Positions 1-7,292 of a stretch of DNA of 64,000 nt are shown one piece after another (position 1 is the stretch's first letter; each line of letters begins with the position of its first letter). The position numbers and the translations under genes were made by a program. The stretch spans positions 211,669 to 275,668 of the forward strand of contig NZ_JARNTW010000008.1 of assembly GCF_029433105.1 (NCBI RefSeq). Direction: 5' to 3'. The notes beneath the pieces are model-generated. The model searched no databases and was not told the DNA's origin. It saw only the letters and a list, made by a program, of their open reading frames with translations. The DNA is from Runella sp. MFBS21 (GTDB lineage Bacteria > Bacteroidota > Bacteroidia > Cytophagales > Spirosomataceae).

Positions 1-578
1 GCTTCGGGTAAGCTGTGGTAATTTTGCCCTTGTTGACTTGCTTCCAAATAAAATGCCTCCAAAATATCTGTAAGTTCGCCATAAGAATCATCACCTGTTT
101 TTTCCAGCATTCGTTCTACGGCCATCAAAAGAAGTTCACCCGCTTCCATTTCAACCTCAAACGAAAACGGAATTTCGAGTTCATCCGTAAAAGCACTTAC
201 TACGCGTTGCACAAAACTATCGATAGTCAGAATCGCAAAATCACTATAATCGTGCAGAATTTGTTTAAAAATTCGTTCGGCACGTTTACGCAAATCTCGC
301 TCCCGCACCACATACGCACCTTCTCTATCAGCCAAGGACTCAGGATACAATTCGCCCAAAATATCATGAAGCATAGGATCATCTTGCCCACTCGCAAAGG
401 CCTTCAGCTTGCTCATGATACGCTCTTTCATCTCACGCGTAGCAGCTTTGGTAAACGTAATTGCCAAAATGTGCTTGAAATAATAAGCGTTTTCGTTTTG
501 TAAAACGAGTTTTAAATATTCTTTGGTAAGGGTATAAGTCTTGCCCGACCCAGCCGACGAACTAACGATTTTAAACAT
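1..578 (-). CDS. AddA/RecB-like UvrD-family helicase-nuclease, N-terminal fragment
   Basis: Reading leftward from an ATG at 578, an open frame of 192 codons runs off the left edge without a stop. It begins MFKIVSSSAGSGKTYTL, which carries the Walker A motif SSAGSGKT at about residues 7-14. The motif Ia-like stretch AITFTKAATREMKERI follows at about residues 42-57, and TIDSFVQRV sits near residue 120. This order is typical of superfamily 1 helicases of the UvrD/RecB/AddA group, and an N-terminus beginning directly with the phosphate-binding loop is usual for the Bacteroidota AddA-like double-strand-break resection enzymes. The rest of the helicase and the nuclease domain lie outside the window, so AddA cannot be separated from another UvrD helicase here. 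The helicase class is sure; the subunit name is inferred. Confidence 0.85.
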   Translation of the reverse strand, partial: MFKIVSSSAGSGKTYTLTKEYLKLVLQNENAYYFKHILAITFTKAATREMKERIMSKLKAFASGQDDPMLHDILGELYPESLADREGAYVVRERDLRKRAERIFKQILHDYSDFAILTIDSFVQRVVSAFTDELEIPFSFEVEMEAGELLLMAVERMLEKTGDDSYGELTDILEAFYLEASQQGQNYHSLPE

Positions 579-587
579 GTTTAACGA

Positions 588-985
588 TATATAGCTCCTA
601 CGGAGCAATTTATTCATTTACCACCAATTGGCTACCGATATGTAGCCTCTACGAGGCAATTTATTCATTTGTTATTCCTCAATTGGCTACCGATATGTAG
701 CCTCTACGAGGCAATTTATTCATTTATTATTCCTCAATTGACTACCGATATATAGCTCCTACGGAGCAATTTATTCATTTACCGCCAATTGGCTACCGAT
801 ATGTAGCCTCTACGAGGCAATTTATTCATTTGTTATTCCTCAATTGGCTACCGATATGTAGCCTCTACGAGGCAATTTATTCATTTGTTATTCCTCAATT
901 GGCTACCGATATGTAGCCTCTACGAGGCAATTTATTCATTTATTATTCCTCAATTGGCTACCGATATGTAGCCTCTACGAGGCAA
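588..985. repeat. Tandem array of eight palindromic repeat units (51/55 bp)
   Basis: Eight copies of a short hairpin core lie at 594-606, 645-657, 700-712, 755-767, 806-818, 861-873, 916-928 and 971-983. Two variants occur: GCTCC-TAC-GGAGC (copies 1 and 4) and GCCTC-TAC-GAGGC (the other six). Start-to-start spacing is 51 bp after the first variant and 55 bp after the second. Spacer text is nearly identical throughout (AATTTATTCATTT, CAATTGGCTACCGATAT), so this is a tandem array and not CRISPR. The two variants differ at two stem pairs, and both changes are compensated on the opposite arm. The second variant can also form an alternative hairpin, GGCTAC-CGATAT-GTAGCC, overlapping the first. The array fills the gap between two leftward genes. 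Confidence 0.9.
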
Positions 986-1020
986 TATTTTTTCATTGCC
1001 ACATTATCGAATTATCAAAT

Positions 1021-3453
1021 TTAAAAATCAATCCGATAAAAGAATACGGGCAAGAATCCTAACTGATATTCTTGTTTGAAATAAGGTGCTTGGGGAATAT
1101 AACTCAAACTAAGTTGATTCTGAATTCCGAGTACATTCACAATATCTACCGCGATAGTGTGCGTCAAACGATTACGATTGATTTTATATTCTGTTTTGAG
1201 GTCAAAACGTTTGTATGGGTCAAATTGGAGTGAGTTTCGGGTAGCATCGGCAAAAACAATCTCCTGTGTTTGCCGCGACAAAACTTCATCCACTGGCCCA
1301 TACCAACGCCCGCCCGTCATCGTAAATTTAGCTCCAATATTCAAGCTTTTGCGTTTGTTGAAGGTAAACTCTTTAGAAAACAACGCATTGAAGGCATATT
1401 TTCCATTAAAATCCGAATTATGCCATAGTTTATCAGAACCTTGGTATTGAGCATCAAACAGTGAGGCCGTGATTAAGAAATAGTAATTGTTGCTAAAAAA
1501 TTTCTCCAACGTCACTTCCGCTCCATAGTTGCGACCAATGCCCGCATTTTGGAGTAAATTTGGAAATATTCGCGAAAAACCAGCTCCCGAATTCACCAAC
1601 GAAAACGACGATTTCTGAACTTCTACCGGTACATCGTAGAGGTTTTGATAATAGGCTTCTACCAACAATCGCAGATTGTCGGCCAGCATCTTGCTGTAAC
1701 CTGCTACAAAATGCCAACTTTTAGAAAAACCCACGTTTTTGGCAGGATAAGGCACCGTGTTGACATTACTCAAATTGGGATGATAAAAATACAAATACGA
1801 AGGTAAGCCTTGACTATGCAAACCCGTAGCGAGAGTAAACTTCTGACGATGAGGCAATTCTAAGGCCAAACCTAGACGAGGTTCAATAACCGAATAACTA
1901 TTGGCATTGATAGAACTATACAAACTACTTAATCCAGCATTGAATGAAAGATTTTCGGTAAGATAATGTTTAAACTGAACATAAGGCTGCAACAATACAT
2001 ACATTTCACGGTTTGCATTCCAGCGTGTTGTCCAAGGTGTCCAGCTCATGGAAGTTTCGTTGAAGACCCGCGCTTGGTCAAAAGCCGTAAAACTATATAA
2101 ATCAGCATTGAACCCTACCTTTAAAGTACTTTTGGCGCCCCACTTTTTGTTGAGATAAGTGGCCAACGAATACTTCGTTTCGTTGAATTTATAATCCAAC
2201 AAAGGGCGGATAGAATCAATCACAAAACGCTTATTTTCAATCAAAGGCTCGCCTTGAGGAGTTTTACGCAAAAACAAGAAATCATGATTGGCATCTTGAA
2301 CATTGCTAGAAACGGCCACGGTGGCTTTGAAGAAAGTACTTTTATTGATAGGCTTGTTGAGCGTTATTCCCCCCGTAGCCATGTTGGTCGAAAAGTACTG
2401 ATTACGGTCGTTTTGCCCAAAGATGTTTCTTTCCGAAGCTTCTTGTTCGCTAATCAAAATATCAATAGTACTGGCGCCTCCTACGCCCCATAGTGCTATA
2501 TTTCCTCCTTTTTTCAGTGGGAAATTAAACCGAGCAAAGCCATCCAAATAAGTAGGTGTAGCCTCGGTTCCAATGTCAATTCCTGCTTTTTTGAATAGCC
2601 ATAGGTTGGCGTATCGGCCCGTTACTAAATAGGAAGCTTTGCTTTTTTTGGACAAAGGCCCTTCTGCCAAAAACTCAGTTCCTAAAAAACCAAACTGCGC
2701 CGAAAGTTGATGTTTTTCATCATTTCCATTCCGAAGTTTTAGGTCAAACACCCCCGATGTAGTATTGCCAAACTCAGCAGGAAAGGCTCCTGTAAAGAAG
2801 TCCGAATTGGCTAAGTATTTGTTGTTGATGATACTTACAGGCCCTCCTGATGTACCTGCAATCGCGAAGTGATTAGGGTTAGGGATATTGACGCCCTCCA
2901 ATCTCCACAACACCCCCGAAGGCGAATTACCACGAATCACGATGTCGTTCCGCGAATCATCTGCGCCTTGTACCCCAGCGAAGTTGGAAGCCATACGAGC
3001 GGGTTCTCCCCTACTTCCAGCATACCGTCCTGTTTCTTCAACCGAAAATTGTCTTGCGCTTACTACTGCCATTTCGTTGGCAGCTTCGCCATTTCGTTTT
3101 ACTTTCACCACCACCGTATTAAGCTCCGTAATAGCCTCCTCCATTTCGAGATTTAGGATCGTTTCACGGCCCGCTTCGACGACGATGTTGTTGAGCAATA
3201 TTTCTTTATAACCCACCAAAGTAAATCGAAAGGTCTGACGCCCCACGGGTACATTTATTAATCTGAAGTTTCCCTCTGTATCAGTCACCGTCCCCACTGG
3301 CGTAGGAGCATTGTTGACCAACAAAACCGCCACGCCTACCAAGGGAAATTTAGATTCTTTATCCACCAAGCGCCCCCTGACGGTCTGGGTAGGTTGAGCC
3401 AACGTATTGATAGAAAATATCAAAAAAAAGAAGAATAAAAATATGTTTTTCAT
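1021..3453 (-). CDS. TonB-dependent receptor with carboxypeptidase-like regulatory domain
   Basis: This 810-residue outer-membrane protein has a signal peptide (hydrophobic to about residue 19, ending LAQ). A carboxypeptidase-regulatory-like beta-sandwich follows at about residues 23-110 (VRGRLVDKES, then TDTEGNFRL). A plug domain at about 150-240 contains RGNSPSGVLWRLEGVNIPNP. The remainder is a long beta-barrel ending in an aromatic residue (FYRIDF), as expected for BAM-inserted barrels. The family imports ligands across the outer membrane using TonB energy. The substrate is unknown and no SusD partner is adjacent, so a glycan-uptake role is not indicated. The plug with a leading regulatory domain is the common Bacteroidota layout. 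The ATG start directly precedes the signal peptide. Confidence 0.9.
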   Translation of the reverse strand: MKNIFLFFFFLIFSINTLAQPTQTVRGRLVDKESKFPLVGVAVLLVNNAPTPVGTVTDTEGNFRLINVPVGRQTFRFTLVGYKEILLNNIVVEAGRETILNLEMEEAITELNTVVVKVKRNGEAANEMAVVSARQFSVEETGRYAGSRGEPARMASNFAGVQGADDSRNDIVIRGNSPSGVLWRLEGVNIPNPNHFAIAGTSGGPVSIINNKYLANSDFFTGAFPAEFGNTTSGVFDLKLRNGNDEKHQLSAQFGFLGTEFLAEGPLSKKSKASYLVTGRYANLWLFKKAGIDIGTEATPTYLDGFARFNFPLKKGGNIALWGVGGASTIDILISEQEASERNIFGQNDRNQYFSTNMATGGITLNKPINKSTFFKATVAVSSNVQDANHDFLFLRKTPQGEPLIENKRFVIDSIRPLLDYKFNETKYSLATYLNKKWGAKSTLKVGFNADLYSFTAFDQARVFNETSMSWTPWTTRWNANREMYVLLQPYVQFKHYLTENLSFNAGLSSLYSSINANSYSVIEPRLGLALELPHRQKFTLATGLHSQGLPSYLYFYHPNLSNVNTVPYPAKNVGFSKSWHFVAGYSKMLADNLRLLVEAYYQNLYDVPVEVQKSSFSLVNSGAGFSRIFPNLLQNAGIGRNYGAEVTLEKFFSNNYYFLITASLFDAQYQGSDKLWHNSDFNGKYAFNALFSKEFTFNKRKSLNIGAKFTMTGGRWYGPVDEVLSRQTQEIVFADATRNSLQFDPYKRFDLKTEYKINRNRLTHTIAVDIVNVLGIQNQLSLSYIPQAPYFKQEYQLGFLPVFFYRIDF

Positions 3454-3576
3454 AATAGAGATTTAAAATTAACTAGACATATAGGATAAAAGTACAATCC
3501 GTTAATCGCGGTAAAGAAGCTAAAAATTTCGCAGCCTACCTACGCTAATCATTTCATTTATCATGGCAAAATTCTC

Positions 3577-4836
3577 TTATTTTCGAAAAAACATCATCGT
3601 CCAAATCAAGCAAAATGTATGATAAACCAAACAAATCCCTAGCCAAACAGGCTTGTCAATCAAATCGCTAAAGACAAAAATAAGTGGCACAGTAAGACCA
3701 ATGCGAGTGATTTCCGAAATAAACAACCAGTCTTTTGCCTCTAAAATACCGCTCCAATTGATAATCAAATGCCACAATAAAACACTACCCATTATCTTCT
3801 CAAGCGTTGTCCAAGGAGAGTTTGGACTGATAATGAGTAGCATTAGTATGATTCCAAAAACAGCACTTAAGCTCAAATACACTTTGGATTTGGCAAAGGG
3901 AGTCAACGAAATACGCTGCTGATTTTGGAGCGTAATTTCTTCTAAAGGTGGCTTAGCAGGTAAATTAGCGGGGCGCCATCCTAATGGCATAAACCAAATT
4001 CTGATTTTGTCCCACCAATTAGTAGCAGCCTTAGCATCTTTCCAAAGAATACGATAATAATGGAAGTTGATGCTGATAGGGTTCCAGGTTTGTGCTTGGC
4101 CATACATTCCATAAATCACTTTGTCGGTTTCTTCCTCAAAAGAGCCAAAAAGTCGATCCCAAATAATTAAAAACTCCCCATAGTTTTTGTCTAAATATTT
4201 AAAGTTCACCCCATGATGCACACGGTGATGCGAAGGAGTCGTAAAAACAAACTCAATCCAGCGCCACAGTTTAGGAATCAGTTCGGTATGATGCAAAAAT
4301 GAAATGAATAGGTGAATCCCTGTCATCATATAAATATCAAATGGTCTAAAACCAATGATAGTAAGAGGCCAAAAGAAGAAAAAAGAGAACAACCGCTGGG
4401 TAACACTCGCCCGTAGTGCCACAAAAAAATTCATTTCTTGAGCACTATGATGCGGCGAATGCGCCGCCCACATAATGTTTATTTCGTGCCCCCACCGATG
4501 CACCCAATAAAAGATAAAATCGATACCCAAGAGCAAAATCAAAAAATTGGGAACATTCATAGGAATGTCGTCTATGAGTCGGAAATGCTCCCATAAATAC
4601 CCATACACTGTATATACGCCTGCAGCTACAAGCACATTGACAGTTTGATTGCCCAGCGCCGTTCCGAAGTTGGCAACGGCTTCTGAAAAAGTAATATAGT
4701 TTTTTTTGTAGTATATACATAAGCCCACTTCTATCGCAATAAAAAAAAGAGCAAGCGGCGTAAGCAGGGTATAAATGTTTTGGGTAGAAAAAGAGACGGA
4801 GTCCATTGATGTAAATGATTTTGAAATTGAAAACAT
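3577..4836 (-). CDS. Sterol desaturase / fatty acid hydroxylase superfamily membrane protein
   Basis: The 419-residue polytopic membrane protein carries the histidine clusters of the integral-membrane di-iron hydroxylases: HRWGH (113-117), HSPHH (126-130), HH (182-183) and HHRVHH (203-208). Hydrophobic segments surround them and three or more follow in the C-terminal half. The C-terminal membrane extension is typical of the larger bacterial members related to alkylglycerol monooxygenase. The expected chemistry is oxygen-dependent hydroxylation or desaturation of a lipid; the substrate cannot be told from sequence. A second ATG at residue 11 (4806) could be the true start. It lies 10 bp downstream of a small membrane-protein gene on the same strand, so the two are probably co-transcribed. 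Confidence 0.85.
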   Translation of the reverse strand: MFSISKSFTSMDSVSFSTQNIYTLLTPLALFFIAIEVGLCIYYKKNYITFSEAVANFGTALGNQTVNVLVAAGVYTVYGYLWEHFRLIDDIPMNVPNFLILLLGIDFIFYWVHRWGHEINIMWAAHSPHHSAQEMNFFVALRASVTQRLFSFFFFWPLTIIGFRPFDIYMMTGIHLFISFLHHTELIPKLWRWIEFVFTTPSHHRVHHGVNFKYLDKNYGEFLIIWDRLFGSFEEETDKVIYGMYGQAQTWNPISINFHYYRILWKDAKAATNWWDKIRIWFMPLGWRPANLPAKPPLEEITLQNQQRISLTPFAKSKVYLSLSAVFGIILMLLIISPNSPWTTLEKIMGSVLLWHLIINWSGILEAKDWLFISEITRIGLTVPLIFVFSDLIDKPVWLGICLVYHTFCLIWTMMFFRK

Positions 4837-4846
4837 TACTAAAATC

Positions 4847-5191
4847 TCAATAGAAATAAATGCCTACTCCTACCCCCATCATGCCTAATGCTATGCCTGC
4901 GCAGGATTTTTTATAACCTAACGATCTAACATTGGGATGATTAGCGTATTTATTGGCCAACAACGAAGTCCGGTGGATAAGACCACTTACACCAAATCCG
5001 ACTGCCACTCCGCCCAAAACTGCCGCAAAAACAAATGTGGAAGACGACGAAAAAACGAAGCTTACTATTACTAATAATAAACTAAATACGCCTGCCACAA
5101 ATGAAATTCGGGCGGCCGTATTTTCGGAATGAGTCGTTACATCACGACTATATAAGCCTAAGGCAAAGCGAAAAATTCGAGACATAAGCAT
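4847..5191 (-). CDS. Small hypothetical membrane protein
   Basis: This 114-residue protein of unknown function has three hydrophobic segments at about residues 29-48, 52-70 and 96-113, the last very glycine-rich (ALGMMGVGVGIYF). The N-terminal 25 residues are basic and polar and probably cytoplasmic. An alternative ATG lies two codons downstream. It sits 10 bp upstream of the sterol-desaturase-like gene on the same strand, which suggests co-expression at a membrane. I do not recognise a family. Confidence 0.6.
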   Translation of the reverse strand: MLMSRIFRFALGLYSRDVTTHSENTAARISFVAGVFSLLLVIVSFVFSSSSTFVFAAVLGGVAVGFGVSGLIHRTSLLANKYANHPNVRSLGYKKSCAGIALGMMGVGVGIYFY

Positions 5192-5332
5192 CTTTGGTTT
5201 AGATTAAAGAATGGGTTTAATAGTTAGAAAAACGTTCATTCATTTTTCAAAACAAAAATCTTATTCTTTCCTTTACCTCACAGATACCTGTTTGCCTACG
5301 GCTATATTCAGTTTATATTCGGCACCAAATCG

Positions 5333-6991
5333 TCAATTTTCAAGCCCCATTGCACGTAAAAAATCGGTTTTTGTGCGACGCGCCACGTCCACTTCACTCC
5401 CATCTTCCATAAACACACTCCCGCCATCTCCTCTTACATACTTAGTAACAAAGTTCATATTAATGATATGGGACTTATGTACTTTAAAGAAATTATCGTA
5501 TCCCTTTAATTGTTGTTCAAATTCTGCCAAAGACCGCGAAGCCATCATTTTTTGGCGATTAAAAAAATACACATTGGCATAGCTTCCCATGGCCTCTATA
5601 CGCACAATATCAGCAACGGGGAAAAGTAGTACCCCTTCTAAGGTAGCAATTGGGATTTTCTTTACTTTTTCCCGTTCTTCTCTCATCATTTTCAAGAATC
5701 GCTGAAGGTCTTCATTGGCACTAGGCTGCTGTTCCAATTTTTTTTCCAACATTTGATTTTGAGCAGCTACCAGTTGTTCATTTTCGATAAGCCGCTTCAT
5801 GGCCAACTCTTGTGCTTCTACGCTTTCCTGACGAAGCGTGTTGATCCGGTCCATTAGAGCAAAAGTTAAAAAAGTAGCCTGTATCAAAATGCCGATATGA
5901 TAACCGTAGTAGGTAAAAATATGGTCAAAAGAAAGGACATTCAAAAGCGTAAGCACAATGAGCAATATCTCTACGATGTACACCCCCCAGCCCAACAGAT
6001 AAAATCGTGCGGGGTGAAAGCCATGTTGATAAAGCCAAAAACCAACAATGAGATATGAAAAAAAGGTTACTAAAACCACGATATTAAACACCATTTCGGC
6101 CTTTTGGATACCCATCAATTTTGTCAACACAATAAGCGTAGCCAAGACCCCCAGCCCTTGAAACAACCGATGTAAATGTGGCAATACTTGCTTGATATTG
6201 AGGAAAGCTACCGAAAATCCGATGCTCGTCAGAAGAGCACATAGTCGAATCAAGCTCGAATTGATGCCATTATTCATGAAAGGCATATCACGCCAGAAAA
6301 AATCAAACAAATATCCTTCAAAACTCAAAAAAGTGAGTGCCGAAAAAACCACATGCAGAGCATAAAGAAAATATGTTCGCTCGTTTAAAGTAAAATACAT
6401 AAAAAAGCTAAACAAAGCAATCAATAACATTACGCCCATCACGAAGGCATTGATTAGGGTCTCTCTATATACTCGGTTTACCAGTGGCCGGATACTCCCC
6501 AGTTCAATCTGAGATACTAGGCCATTCATATCTTTAAGCCCCAAATAGAGGTATTTTGGCTGTTTCCCCAAATTCAAAACCACACTATTGAGCGAAAAAT
6601 AACGCCGATTAAATGGCCTTAGCGTTCCTGTTTCGGTATAATATGTAGTGTCTTCACTTACTACATAAGCATCTATATAATCAATATCTTGTGCCAAAAA
6701 CAGCGCATAAAGCACTTCGTTGGTTCGGTTTTCTATTTCAAACTTAAACCATATCCTAGAAGGTGAAAAACCAAGGTTGATGATTTTGTCAGGAATTTTT
6801 CGAAACTTAGAGTCAGGAATTTTAGCAATATCTAAATGAGACAGCTCATTGGTACTATCAACAAAATACCCCGCATTTCCTCCAATTTCTGTTAAAATAT
6901 GAAATTGAGTGTAGACCACTTTTGATGGCTGAGCCAGACAACAACATTTTCCTAAAATTGCCAATAAAACGGCGAATAAAGTTGTCTTCAT
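5333..6991 (-). CDS. 7TMR-DISM sensor fused to LytTR DNA-binding domain
   Basis: In this 552-residue protein a signal peptide precedes a periplasmic 7TMR-DISM extracellular domain (about 25-170), a seven-helix membrane domain (about 180-380), a coiled coil (about 385-440) and a C-terminal LytTR DNA-binding domain (about 455-550; LLFPVADIVRIEAMGSYANV, then FFKVHKSHIINMNFV). It is best read as a membrane-anchored one-component transcription regulator, sensing a periplasmic ligand and binding DNA on the cytoplasmic side. The frame opens earlier with a TTG at 7012, but the ATG at 6991 places the hydrophobic signal sequence at the N-terminus and is preferred. The gene stands alone between a leftward TonB receptor and a small membrane protein; targets are unknown. 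Confidence 0.85.
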   Translation of the reverse strand: MKTTLFAVLLAILGKCCCLAQPSKVVYTQFHILTEIGGNAGYFVDSTNELSHLDIAKIPDSKFRKIPDKIINLGFSPSRIWFKFEIENRTNEVLYALFLAQDIDYIDAYVVSEDTTYYTETGTLRPFNRRYFSLNSVVLNLGKQPKYLYLGLKDMNGLVSQIELGSIRPLVNRVYRETLINAFVMGVMLLIALFSFFMYFTLNERTYFLYALHVVFSALTFLSFEGYLFDFFWRDMPFMNNGINSSLIRLCALLTSIGFSVAFLNIKQVLPHLHRLFQGLGVLATLIVLTKLMGIQKAEMVFNIVVLVTFFSYLIVGFWLYQHGFHPARFYLLGWGVYIVEILLIVLTLLNVLSFDHIFTYYGYHIGILIQATFLTFALMDRINTLRQESVEAQELAMKRLIENEQLVAAQNQMLEKKLEQQPSANEDLQRFLKMMREEREKVKKIPIATLEGVLLFPVADIVRIEAMGSYANVYFFNRQKMMASRSLAEFEQQLKGYDNFFKVHKSHIINMNFVTKYVRGDGGSVFMEDGSEVDVARRTKTDFLRAMGLEN

Positions 6992-7216
6992 TTTACAAAA
7001 GATTAGGTGCAAAAACCCGATAGTAACGATTTACTCACAAAAACTTGTTAAATGTTTTTTAAAAATCCAAATCACTAGATTACTAATAATACTCGTGCTA
7101 TTCCACCTCTCTATATGCGTCAATAAAAACCTCGCCAATACAAAATATTAAAATCAAAATAGGGTCAAAAACGAATCTACAATCTTAATTCTCTTCTAAA
7201 AAGCATTAAAATGACA

Positions 7217-7255
7217 CGGGGTACACCGTTACTCCAAAAATAACAATGTACCCCG
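7217..7255 (-). terminator. Hairpin downstream of TonB receptor gene
   Basis: A perfect 9-bp stem (CGGGGTACA with TGTACCCCG) encloses an inner GTTA/TAAC pairing. It lies 37 bp past the stop of the leftward TonB receptor gene, in the roughly 300-bp gap before the LytTR regulator, and probably ends that transcript. The following T-run on the minus strand is weak. The rest of the gap is AT-rich with no recognisable gene. Confidence 0.5.
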
Positions 7256-7292
7256 CAAAATCAAGAATAAGTTAGTAAACGGTCATTTATTT

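Noticed and set aside
15..503. Plus-strand 162-aa frame at the left edge
   Set aside because: It is antisense to a clear AddA/RecB-like N-terminus with Walker A and motif Ia on the minus strand.
588..985. CRISPR array
   Set aside because: Spacers are nearly identical to each other and no cas genes are near; this is a tandem repeat.
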